DNA from: an uncultured Lachnospiraceae bacterium | Lineage (GTDB): Bacteria; Bacillota; Clostridia; Lachnospirales; Lachnospiraceae | DNA: 46,532 nucleotides | Assembly (NCBI GenBank): GCA_902767015.1 | Contig: CACXFV010000058.1 | Span: 1-46,532 of the forward strand | Reading direction: 5' to 3' | Part shown: positions 17,395 through 25,146 of the stretch, in pieces | Layout: the number at the start of each line of letters is the position of its first letter | Numbering within the stretch: position 1 is the first letter of the stretch | Made by a program: the position numbers and the translations under genes | The notes under the pieces: generated by a model | The model's database searches: none | What the model saw: the letters and a program-made list of their open reading frames with translations, nothing else | Told to the model about the DNA's origin: nothing

Positions 17395-17814
17395 GTGAGG
17401 TTGGTGCCGATTATGGGTATTATGATCAATAACAATTTTTCTTCCATAGAGCAGGTAACCGGAACATATTTAAAAAGTCAGGATGCCGGAAAAGTGGCTG
17501 TCGCGGCAGAGAATACATCCTTTGAACAGATTTTTAAGGATAAGGCATTCGGGACAGAGAGAGAACTTAAATTTTCGAAGCATGCGGGAAGCAGGCTTGA
17601 ACAGAGAAATATTAATCTGAGTGAAGACCAGTTGTCAAGACTTAATAACGCGGCAAAGAAAGCCGGTGAAAAAGGGATTAAGGAATCACTGATGATTATG
17701 GATGGAATGGCATTTATTGTCAACGTCAGAAACAATACGGTCATTACCGCTATGGAACAGAATGAAAATAGTGAGAATGTATTTACGAATATTGATGGAG
17801 CCGTTATAGCATAG
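17395..17814 (+). CDS. Flagellar operon protein, TIGR02530-like
   Basis: This small protein (139 residues from GTG 17395, 133 from ATG 17413) has the core KFSKHAGSRLEQRNINLSE and MDGMAFIVNVRNNTVITAM. These match my recollection of the TIGR02530 flagellar-operon family found between flgD and flgE in clostridia. The molecular role is not established. The start is ambiguous. GTG 17395 overlaps the last minigene stop (GTGA) and suits translational coupling; ATG 17413 has AGTGAGG about 12 nt upstream. The product lacks a signal peptide or membrane segment. Its neighbours suggest a role in rod or hook assembly. Confidence 0.8.
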   Translation: MRLVPIMGIMINNNFSSIEQVTGTYLKSQDAGKVAVAAENTSFEQIFKDKAFGTERELKFSKHAGSRLEQRNINLSEDQLSRLNNAAKKAGEKGIKESLMIMDGMAFIVNVRNNTVITAMEQNENSENVFTNIDGAVIA

Positions 17815-17897
17815 CCGGACCTTTTTGGAGGCTGATAACTTCTGAATGACAGAGGAAGTTAAGGTAACGACTTTAATGAAATGATTGATTGGTAGCA

Positions 17898-17924
17898 TTA
17901 TCGCAGGCAAACAAATGCAATAGG
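17898..17924 (+). promoter_or_regulatory. 27-nt shared leader element, copy 1 (flgE)
   Basis: This element matches 44479-44505 at 25 of 27 positions; the core is GCAGGCAAACAAA. The flanks ATCGC and GCAAT nearly pair into a small hairpin (perfect in the other copy). AGGGTG follows directly, then an in-frame ATG at 17938 ten bases later, which would extend FlgE by 11 residues. Confidence 0.55.
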
Positions 17925-17970
17925 GTGTCCCGGCGATATGCACGGATATAAAAATGGAGGTCAGAATATT

Positions 17971-19257
17971 ATGATGAGATCATTGTACTCCGGTGTTTCC
18001 GGACTGAGAGTCCATCAGACAAAAATGGACGTTATTGGTAACAATATTGCCAATGTAAATACTGTAGGTTTTAAGGCTTCTAGGGTAACCTTCAGTGAGT
18101 TATTTTATCAGACAACACAGACAGCTTCCGGTCATAATGATGAGACACAGGTAGGTGGACAGAATGCCAAGCAGATAGGTCTTGGTGCATCCCTTGCCAC
18201 CATTGCCGTAGATATAGCAGGTGAGGGTGGTACACAGTCCACAAACAGACCTTTTGATTTAAAGATTAACGGAGATACCTTTTTTATTGTGAACAGCCAT
18301 GGCGCCACATATTTTACTAAGGCAGGTAATTTTGCAACAGATGACTACGGCAGGCTGGTAACGGATACCGGTGCGTATGTCATGGGCTATACGGCAGATG
18401 AGCCGGGAGGTGCTCTCTTAACCGACCAGATCAGACCAATTGAGATATACGTTGATAAATTTACCAATACCGACCCGTCAGCTACAGAGGCTTCCCATTT
18501 TGCAGGTAATATTAATAAGGCAGATGGTAATTTTGCGGAAAATCTTCCTCTGACACGTAATGTCCAGATTTACGATAATCTGGGTTACCAGTATAGCGTG
18601 CAGGTACAGATCAGAAAAGTGTCAGATACGGAGTATAGTGTTACCACGAATGGAGTGTATGCAGGTTCTTCTTTGGCAGAGGGATTAGAGGCATCTATGG
18701 ATGGTACACTGACATTTGATGAGGCGACAGGAAGACTGACACAGGATACTATCATGGATCTGAGCATTACGGGAAGTGATTCCTTTACCGTCAATCCGAT
18801 AAAAGTTGATTTCAGTAAGATTACATGCTTTGGTACCGAATCTACCATTGATTCGGCGAGAGGTACTTACAAGGGAGAGGGCACCGGTAAGAAGGTAGGT
18901 GTTATGACGAGTGTAGGTATTGATGCTTCCGGCAATGTGGTTGCCGCTTATGATAATGGTGACAACGAGATTCTCGGTCAGATTGCGGTGGCACAGTTTT
19001 CTAACCCTTCCGGTCTCGAGAAGGTGGGAGAGAATATGTATGCGGCAACATTGAACTCAGGCGAGTTTAATGGACTTGGTGAACCGATTGCCAACACAGG
19101 CGGTTCCATCACGTCGGGTGTTTTGGAAATGTCTAATGTGGATTTGGCAGGAGAATTCACGGACATGATAGTTACTCAGAGAGGATTTCAGGCAAATTCC
19201 AGAATAATAACAACTTCCGATACAATGATTGAGGAATTGTTAAACCTTAAGAGATAA
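17971..19257 (+). CDS. flgE: Flagellar hook protein FlgE
   Basis: FlgE polymerises into the hook. The N terminus MMRSLYSGVSGLRVHQTKM and NNIANVNTVGFKASR are the conserved export/rod-hook motifs. A central D1/D2 region follows, and the C terminus FTDMIVTQRGFQANSRIITT is typical of FlgE/FlgG. The product is 428 residues from ATG 17971, which has GGAGGT (17956-17961) 9 nt upstream. The frame is open back to ATG 17938, which has its own AGGGTG, so an 11-residue extension cannot be ruled out. An intrinsic terminator lies 30 bp after the stop. Confidence 0.95.
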   Translation: MMRSLYSGVSGLRVHQTKMDVIGNNIANVNTVGFKASRVTFSELFYQTTQTASGHNDETQVGGQNAKQIGLGASLATIAVDIAGEGGTQSTNRPFDLKINGDTFFIVNSHGATYFTKAGNFATDDYGRLVTDTGAYVMGYTADEPGGALLTDQIRPIEIYVDKFTNTDPSATEASHFAGNINKADGNFAENLPLTRNVQIYDNLGYQYSVQVQIRKVSDTEYSVTTNGVYAGSSLAEGLEASMDGTLTFDEATGRLTQDTIMDLSITGSDSFTVNPIKVDFSKITCFGTESTIDSARGTYKGEGTGKKVGVMTSVGIDASGNVVAAYDNGDNEILGQIAVAQFSNPSGLEKVGENMYAATLNSGEFNGLGEPIANTGGSITSGVLEMSNVDLAGEFTDMIVTQRGFQANSRIITTSDTMIEELLNLKR

Positions 19258-19286
19258 ACAAAGCTTTATTAATAAAATGCAAAGAA

Positions 19287-19333
19287 CTGCTACATTAGAC
19301 ATATGGTTATTGTTGATGTAGCAGCCTTTTTTT
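19287..19333 (+). terminator. Rho-independent terminator after flgE
   Basis: CTGCTACAT (19287-19295) and ATGTAGCAG (19316-19324) form a perfect 9-bp stem around a 20-nt loop, followed by CC and seven T residues. It lies inside the cluster, between flgE and swrD, and would reduce readthrough from the rod/hook genes into the stator, switch and export genes. Confidence 0.85.
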
Positions 19334-19353
19334 AGAAAGTGAGGTATAAGAAC

Positions 19354-19554
19354 ATGATTGATGTGACACGATTAAACGGAAAAGGACTTACGATTAACTG
19401 TGACCTGATTGAAATGATTGAGGAAACACCGGATACGGTCATTACCTTTACCACCGGGACGAAAATTATTGTAAAGGAAAACGCTGATGAAATTAAGCAG
19501 TTAATATTATCCTATAAAAGAAGCATCTATAATTTTGATAAAAATTTATTATAA
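19354..19554 (+). CDS. swrD: SwrD/FlbD family protein
   Basis: This is a 66-residue protein of the FlbD family: MIDVTRLNGKGLTINCDLIE, then TPDTVITFTTGTKIIVKE. In B. subtilis, SwrD lies directly after the hook gene and raises flagellar power by supporting stator function; the same role here is inference, strengthened by motA following. The ATG at 19354 has GTGAGGT about 9 nt upstream. The upstream in-frame GTG (19339) is part of that SD. Confidence 0.9.
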   Translation: MIDVTRLNGKGLTINCDLIEMIEETPDTVITFTTGTKIIVKENADEIKQLILSYKRSIYNFDKNLL

Positions 19555-19559
19555 AGTAA

Positions 19560-19590
19560 TTGTCTAAACTCGAATTTTGTGGTAGGATAT
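19560..19590 (+). promoter_or_regulatory. Candidate promoter for motAB (sigma-28-like or sigma-A)
   Basis: TAAA (19565-19568), 14 bp, then TAGGATAT (19583-19590) resembles the sigma-D/FliA pattern TAAA-N15-GCCGATAT with the GATAT half intact. The same bases can be read as a weak sigma-A promoter, TTGTCT-17-TAGGAT. The gap from swrD to motA is 164 bp and follows a terminator, so an internal promoter is expected somewhere in this area. Confidence 0.35.
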
Positions 19591-19718
19591 TAGCTGATGT
19601 TATTATGTCTAGATTTGGGTTATTGAATGAATAGAATGAGAAAATGAGTAGTCTTTATCAGATTTTAGGATAGAATCAGGATGAGACGGAATATATACAT
19701 AGGTGGTGGAAGAACAGA

Positions 19719-20510
19719 ATGGATTTAGCTTCGATATTAGGTTTGGTTATATGTATAGGCATGGTTTTGTTGGGAATTGTATCCGGTGACCAGGGTGTAG
19801 CGGCACTTGGTAACTTTGTGGATTACAACTCGGTTCTGATTACGCTTGGCGGTGCCTTTGCGAGTACGATGGTATTTGTCTCTGTGAAGGACTTTGTTAA
19901 TTCGCTGAAAGCCTTTAGTATAGCCATGAAAGCACCTAAGTATAATGATGCAGAGACGATTAAGAACATTATTGATTTGTCGAATGTGGCGCGAAAGGAA
20001 GGTCTTCTTGCGCTGGAAGAGGCTGCGAACTTTATTGAGGATGAATATCTGCGAAAGGGAATTATGTTAGTCGTAGACGGTACGGATCCGGAATTGGTCA
20101 GAGGGATTATGGAGACGGAGATGGTCTGTGTGGACAACAGACACAAGAAGGTAATCGGCTTCTATGACACATTGGCAGCCATGGGACCTGCCTGGGGTAT
20201 GATCGGTACACTGATTGGTCTGATTAACATGCTTAAGAACTTAAGTGATATCTCCACTGTAGGTCCGAATATGTCGGTTGCCCTGATTACCACTTTGTAT
20301 GGTTCTATGTTGGCGAACTGGATTGCAACACCAATTGCCGGTAAGTTGAAATATAACAATGAATTAGAGATGATGCTCAAGGAGGTTACCATAGAGGGAC
20401 TGCTCTCCATACAGGCGGGAGAGAATCCGAGAGTTATCGAGGAGAAGCTTAAGTCCTTCCTTGCACCTGACCAGAGAGGCAGTATTGGTGAGGAAGATGG
20501 AGGTGAATAA
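19719..20510 (+). CDS. motA: Flagellar stator protein MotA
   Basis: MotA is the ion-channel stator subunit that pushes on FliG. It has 263 residues with four predicted membrane helices (about 3-23, 32-55, 150-170 and 185-205). It carries the conserved Pro segment AAMGPAWGMIGTLIGLINML and the cytoplasmic loop with charged residues (GTDPELVRGIMETE). The ATG has GGTGGTGGA upstream. In B. subtilis motAB is a separate locus; here it is set between swrD and fliL. Confidence 0.96.
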   Translation: MDLASILGLVICIGMVLLGIVSGDQGVAALGNFVDYNSVLITLGGAFASTMVFVSVKDFVNSLKAFSIAMKAPKYNDAETIKNIIDLSNVARKEGLLALEEAANFIEDEYLRKGIMLVVDGTDPELVRGIMETEMVCVDNRHKKVIGFYDTLAAMGPAWGMIGTLIGLINMLKNLSDISTVGPNMSVALITTLYGSMLANWIATPIAGKLKYNNELEMMLKEVTIEGLLSIQAGENPRVIEEKLKSFLAPDQRGSIGEEDGGE

Positions 20511-20512
20511 TC

Positions 20513-21340
20513 TTGGCTAAGAGAAAAGAAGACCCACCTTCAGGTGGTGCCGGCTGGATGGCCACTTTTAGTGACCTGATGAATCTTTTACTGTGTTTCT
20601 TTGTTTTATTGTTTGCTATGTCGAATGTTGATGAGGAAAAGTTTCAGGAGCTTGTTGCTTCCCTTTCTGCCAGTTTTGGTATCTTAGAGGGCGGCTCTAC
20701 ATCAGTCATTGAGGGAACTTTGATTTCGGCAGGTGTGGATGACCTGAATGATTTGAGTGATTATTATGAACAGCTGGGACTGAATGAGACAGGAATTGAT
20801 GCCTCTCTCAGTGAGGAGGTATATGAATATGATGGCAAGTCTCTCTTAGAGGTGGTCAAAGACAAAGCGGCAGAGGAATCAGAGAAGATGGCGGGAGAGA
20901 TTGAAGAAGAGGCTGAGGAGTTAGAGATTGAAAAACAGATTGATATAGAATTTACTTCACAGTATGTTATGATTGTGCTGAATGGAGCATTGCTATTTGA
21001 TTCCGGAGAAGCAGCATTAAGGCAGGATGCTATTCCGCTGATAGACAGAGTAGGCACCATCTTGAAGAATTATTCATCATCGATGATAGAGATTACGGGA
21101 TATACGGACAGCATACCACTCATCGGTGATCCTAAGTACGATGACAACTGGGATTTGTCTACAGCAAGAGCAAAGACGGTTATGATGTACCTTGTCAATC
21201 ATAAACAGATGAGTCTGGAGAAGCTCAAGTCCTCAGGCAGGGGAGAAAATGATCCGGTGGCTTCTAATGATACAGCAGAGGGCAGAGCAAAGAACAGACG
21301 GGTAGAGATAAAGATTTACAATGAATACAGTTTGGAATGA
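20513..21340 (+). CDS. motB: Flagellar stator protein MotB
   Basis: MotB anchors the stator to peptidoglycan and completes the channel. The single N-terminal membrane helix contains the essential Asp, Asp21 in ATFSDLMNLLLCFFVLLFAM. The periplasmic OmpA-like domain (about 145-272) has EITGYTDSIPL, STARAKTVMMYLV and the RRVEIKI end. The length is 275 residues. Translation starts at TTG 20513, 2 bp after motA, with GGAGGTG upstream. An acidic Glu-rich linker (about 110-140) separates the helix from the OmpA domain. Confidence 0.96.
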   Translation: MAKRKEDPPSGGAGWMATFSDLMNLLLCFFVLLFAMSNVDEEKFQELVASLSASFGILEGGSTSVIEGTLISAGVDDLNDLSDYYEQLGLNETGIDASLSEEVYEYDGKSLLEVVKDKAAEESEKMAGEIEEEAEELEIEKQIDIEFTSQYVMIVLNGALLFDSGEAALRQDAIPLIDRVGTILKNYSSSMIEITGYTDSIPLIGDPKYDDNWDLSTARAKTVMMYLVNHKQMSLEKLKSSGRGENDPVASNDTAEGRAKNRRVEIKIYNEYSLE

Positions 21341-21398
21341 AGAATATATTTGAATAGTTAATGATACATTGAAATGATAGACGTTGGAGGAAGATGCT

Positions 21399-21908
21399 TT
21401 GAAAAAGAGTTTACTGAATATTATAACGTTGGTTTTGGTTCTTATGAATACAGCACTGACAGGAATCATGGTATTTGCAGTGGTTCCTTCTATGCAGGAT
21501 TCTAACAGGGTGATTAAGAAGGTGGCGCAGGCGATTAACCTTGAGCTTGACAGTGATCAGTCGTTAGATTTATCTGATGTGCCACTGCAGGATTGTGAGA
21601 CCTATGATTTATCCAAGCTTACTATTTTATTAAAGAAGGGAACAGATGGTAAAGAACACTACGCTATGATTTACCCGACCCTTTCCCTGTACAAGAATGC
21701 AGCGAATTATTCTAAACAGTTTGCTACATTAGATGCGAATACGGCACTTGCTACACAGCACATACAGGAGGTTGTACAGAAGTACACCGTCAATGAACTG
21801 CAGTCGAATCCGGATGCTATCAGAAAGGAATGTCTGGCTGACCTGCAGGAAATCTTCGGAAAAGATTTTGTGGTGAAGATTGCCTTCGGAACAACAACAA
21901 TACAATAA
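21399..21908 (+). CDS. fliL: Flagellar basal body-associated protein FliL
   Basis: FliL is a single-pass membrane protein that surrounds and stabilises stator units. One transmembrane helix (about 7-28) is followed by a stomatin-like periplasmic domain (about 55-165) containing LTILLKKGTDGKEHYAMIYP and the FGKDFVVKIAFGT end. The 169-residue product begins at TTG 21399, 8 nt after GGAGG (21386-21390); the earlier in-frame TTG at 21384 overlaps that SD. Its place between motB and fliM supports the call. Confidence 0.88.
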   Translation: MKKSLLNIITLVLVLMNTALTGIMVFAVVPSMQDSNRVIKKVAQAINLELDSDQSLDLSDVPLQDCETYDLSKLTILLKKGTDGKEHYAMIYPTLSLYKNAANYSKQFATLDANTALATQHIQEVVQKYTVNELQSNPDAIRKECLADLQEIFGKDFVVKIAFGTTTIQ

Positions 21909-21944
21909 AACTGATAGATATTACAGATAAGGAGGTGAGAGTGT

Positions 21945-22925
21945 GTGAGCGAGGTATTATCTCAAAATGAGATAGATGATTTATTGAAAGCATTAAGTAG
22001 TGGTGAGCTTGATGTGGAGGAATACACGGCACCTAAAGAAAAACAGATTAAAGATTATGATTTTTCCAGACCATCAAAGTTCTCGAGAGAACATCTCCGT
22101 ACATTGGAGATTATATTTGAGAATTATGGCAGATTACTATATACCAACCTTCCGGCCTATTTGAGAAAGACTGTTCAGGTGGAGGTGATGAGTTCTGAGG
22201 CTGTTATTTATTCAGAATTTGCGAATGCACTTTCTAATCCGGTGCTTCTTGGGGTGATTGATTTTGCGCCGCTTCAGGGCAACATTATCATGGAGATTGC
22301 TCCCTCGTTAGGATATGCGATTATTGACAGGATGTTAGGTGGTTCAGGACAGACATTGGATAAACAGAGAGATTTTTCGGAAATCGAGGTTATGATTTTA
22401 GAGAATGTAGTTTCGATTTGTGTTGATTTACTAATAGAGCCGTGGCAGAATGTAGTAGAGGTTGCACCGAGGCTTGAGAGAATAGAAACAAATTCACAGT
22501 TTGCACAGATTGTATCACCGAGTGAAATGATAGCCATTATTACCATCAGTATGACGATAGGTGATGTGGAGGGATTGATACATGTCTGTATTCCGTTCAT
22601 GACAATTGAACCGGTAATTGATAAATTGAATACTAAGTACTGGTATGCTAATATGCAGGCAAAGAGTGAGGCTGAATATGATGATCAAATTGAAATTCTG
22701 ATTTCAAAGGTAAAAGTACCGGTCAAGGCAGTGCTAGGCAACAGTACGATTTCGGTGGGAGATTTTGCTAATTTACAAAAAGGTGATATTATAAAGTTAG
22801 ATTCGGGGATTGAGGAGGAACTTACCGTGTATGTAGGAAATATCAGTAAGTTCAAGGCATTACCCGGTTCGGCGGATGATAATTATGCTGTCCGTGTCAC
22901 ATCAATAATCAGGGAGGAACAGTAA
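21945..22925 (+). CDS. fliM: Flagellar motor switch protein FliM
   Basis: FliM is the C-ring protein that binds CheY-P. The N-terminal peptide LSQNEIDDLLKAL is the CheY-P binding motif. The middle CheC-like domain has MLGGSGQTLDKQRDFSEIE, and the C-terminal SpoA domain starts near residue 245. The length is 326 residues. The start is GTG 21945, 7 nt after AAGGAGGTG (21929-21937). fliY begins 1 bp after its stop codon. Confidence 0.96.
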   Translation: MSEVLSQNEIDDLLKALSSGELDVEEYTAPKEKQIKDYDFSRPSKFSREHLRTLEIIFENYGRLLYTNLPAYLRKTVQVEVMSSEAVIYSEFANALSNPVLLGVIDFAPLQGNIIMEIAPSLGYAIIDRMLGGSGQTLDKQRDFSEIEVMILENVVSICVDLLIEPWQNVVEVAPRLERIETNSQFAQIVSPSEMIAIITISMTIGDVEGLIHVCIPFMTIEPVIDKLNTKYWYANMQAKSEAEYDDQIEILISKVKVPVKAVLGNSTISVGDFANLQKGDIIKLDSGIEEELTVYVGNISKFKALPGSADDNYAVRVTSIIREEQ

Positions 22926-22926
22926 A

Positions 22927-24297
22927 ATGGATGGAATGTTATCGCAGGAAGAAATTAATGCGTTATTAAGCGGTATGGGCTCTGATCTGGGTGACGAAGA
23001 AGAGGATACAACAGCTGATACAGTAAGTACAGATGATGGTGGGGATAATGAAATTAATGAAAGTAATTTCCTTACAGATATGCAGAAGGATATTATCGGA
23101 GAGATTTCCAATATAAGTATGGGAACTGCCGCAACAACATTATCATCGCTGGTCAATATGAAGGTTGATATAACGACGCCTGTCGTGACGTATGCTGTAT
23201 GGGACGATTTGGTTAAGGATCATGCAAGACCGTGTGTATTTCTTCAAATCCAGTACCGCGAAGGTTTAGATGGAAATAATATATTGATTTTAAAAGATGA
23301 TGATGTTAAGATAATTGCAGACCTGATGATGGGTGGCGATGGAAGTAACACTGACAGGGAACTGGATGAGTTATGTTTGAGCGCTATCTGTGAGGCAATG
23401 AATCAGATGATGGGTTCTGCATCTACTTCACTCTCATCAATGATGAGCATGAAGATTGATATCAGCCCTCCGACAGCGAGTCTTGTGGATTTGAATGAAA
23501 CACTGGATCAGACAGAGATATCGGAGTTTCTTGGCAAGGGTTTTGTCAGAAATCTTTTCAGAATGACAATAGGTGACCTGGTAGACAGTGAAATGATGCA
23601 GTTGTTCCCTGTTGATTTTGCGAGAGATTTATGTCGCAGGTTTACAGGAGAGGGAGACAGCACCGAGGATATGACGGTACCGAATGATTCGTCAGCTGCC
23701 GGCACAGGTGTCAATATGCCTGATTATGTTGAGACGCAGCAGAGTCATGTGGATCAGATGCATGATGCGGCTGTTCAATCAGAACAGCAGAATATGCAGG
23801 GATATAATAATATGAATGGAATGCCGCCACAGGGTGGTATGCCGCAGGGAATGCCTCAGCAGGGTTACCCTCAGCAGGGTATGAATCAGATGGGCATGAT
23901 GGGATATCCCGGAATGTATCCGGGGATGTACCCTGGTATGGCGCCGATGGGAATGCCTATGCAGGGATATCCGCAGCAGGGAGCGCAGCCTGTTATGCAG
24001 GAGGTCAATGTTCAGCCTGCACAGTTTCAAGAGTTTTCAGGGGATTTGGCAGCAGTTACCCAAAAGGAAAATATTAATTTGATTATGGATGTTCCTTTGG
24101 AGGTATCAGTAGAGCTTGGAAGAACTAACAAATCAATACAGGATATACTTGAGTTCTCACCGGGAACCATTATAGAGCTAGATAAGATTGCAGGCGAACC
24201 TATCGATGTCTTAGTTAATGGAAAATATGTTGCAAAGGGGGAAGTAGTTGTGATAGAAGAGAGCTTCGGGGTTCGCGTAACTGAAATTATTAAATAA
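22927..24297 (+). CDS. fliY: Flagellar motor switch phosphatase FliY
   Basis: FliY replaces FliN in Firmicutes and dephosphorylates CheY-P at the switch. The N-terminal LSQEEINALLSGM is a CheY-binding peptide. The CheC-like domain (about 50-230) has two complete phosphatase motifs, DIIGEISN and SAICEAMN, each followed 22 residues later by Pro. A low-complexity Met/Gln/Pro/Gly-rich linker (about 287-361) precedes the C-terminal SpoA/FliN domain (about 380-456). The length is 456 residues, longer than the usual 375-420 because of the linker. The ATG lies 1 bp after fliM. Confidence 0.95.
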   Translation: MDGMLSQEEINALLSGMGSDLGDEEEDTTADTVSTDDGGDNEINESNFLTDMQKDIIGEISNISMGTAATTLSSLVNMKVDITTPVVTYAVWDDLVKDHARPCVFLQIQYREGLDGNNILILKDDDVKIIADLMMGGDGSNTDRELDELCLSAICEAMNQMMGSASTSLSSMMSMKIDISPPTASLVDLNETLDQTEISEFLGKGFVRNLFRMTIGDLVDSEMMQLFPVDFARDLCRRFTGEGDSTEDMTVPNDSSAAGTGVNMPDYVETQQSHVDQMHDAAVQSEQQNMQGYNNMNGMPPQGGMPQGMPQQGYPQQGMNQMGMMGYPGMYPGMYPGMAPMGMPMQGYPQQGAQPVMQEVNVQPAQFQEFSGDLAAVTQKENINLIMDVPLEVSVELGRTNKSIQDILEFSPGTIIELDKIAGEPIDVLVNGKYVAKGEVVVIEESFGVRVTEIIK

Positions 24298-24320
24298 GAA
24301 TTAGATTGGAGAGAAGTGAA

Positions 24321-24683
24321 ATGGCAAAGAATATTATGATATGTGATGACGCAGCATTTATGAGGATGATGATTAAGGATATTCTTACGAAGAATGGATA
24401 CAATGTTGCAGCAGAAGCAGAGAATGGCGCAAAGGCAGTAGAAAAATATAGTGAGATTAAGCCGGATCTTGTAATGATGGATATTACAATGCCAGAGATG
24501 GACGGAATTCAGGCACTTAAGAAGATTAAGGAGATGGATCCTAAGGCAACTGTCATTATGTGTTCTGCAATGGGACAGCAGGCAATGGTTATTGAATCGA
24601 TTCAATCAGGTGCAAAGGATTTCATTGTTAAGCCGTTCCAGGCGGACAGAGTTATAGAGGCTGTTAAAAAGGCTGTTGGTTAA
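24321..24683 (+). CDS. cheY: Chemotaxis response regulator CheY
   Basis: This is a single REC domain of 120 residues. The acidic pocket is in IMICDDAAFMR, the phospho-acceptor Asp in LVMMDITMPEMDG (about Asp54), Ser/Thr in VIMCSAMGQ and Lys in DFIVKPF. There is no output domain, as for CheY. The ATG at 24321 follows GGAGAG by 7 nt; TTG 24306 is also in frame. Its position between fliY and fliO is the same as in B. subtilis. Confidence 0.96.
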   Translation: MAKNIMICDDAAFMRMMIKDILTKNGYNVAAEAENGAKAVEKYSEIKPDLVMMDITMPEMDGIQALKKIKEMDPKATVIMCSAMGQQAMVIESIQSGAKDFIVKPFQADRVIEAVKKAVG

Positions 24684-24684
24684 T

Positions 24685-25146
24685 ATGAATGATAATGTTG
24701 TAATGGCAGTCAATTCAACATTCAACAGCATTCTACAGTTTATCACACTATTGATTGTGTTTGTGGTGATTTTATTTGCTACCTACTGGACAACAAAATT
24801 TGTCGGCAGTTATCAGAAGGTGACGGGAAGAGCGACAAATTTCGAGGTGATTGAGACCTATCGTATTGCCAATACGAAGTATCTTCAGATTGTCAAGGCA
24901 GGTAACAAGTATCTGGTGATTTCTGTTTGTAAGGAGAATATAACGCTTCTGACGGAATTATCAGAGGAGGAGGTTACACTGCCACAGACAGAAGGAATGG
25001 AGCCTTTTGCGAAGATACTTGAGAAGGTTAAGAATAATAAACTGTTTGAAAAAAATAATAAAGAAATTAAGGCAGATGAAGCCGAAGAAGATTTTGGTTA
25101 TGGACAGGAAGGTAAGGGACATAGTGATGATGACGAGAAAGAGTAA
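24685..25146 (+). CDS. fliO: Flagellar biosynthesis protein FliO (FliZ-type)
   Basis: FliO is a membrane scaffold for assembly of the FliP export ring. It has 153 residues, one transmembrane helix (about 16-35) and a small cytoplasmic domain (VTGRATNFEVIETYRIANTK, YLVISVCKENITLLTEL) typical of FliO. The C-terminal tail is charged. It begins 1 bp after the cheY stop with only a weak SD, suggesting coupling, and overlaps fliP by 20 nt. Confidence 0.85.
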   Translation: MNDNVVMAVNSTFNSILQFITLLIVFVVILFATYWTTKFVGSYQKVTGRATNFEVIETYRIANTKYLQIVKAGNKYLVISVCKENITLLTELSEEEVTLPQTEGMEPFAKILEKVKNNKLFEKNNKEIKADEAEEDFGYGQEGKGHSDDDEKE

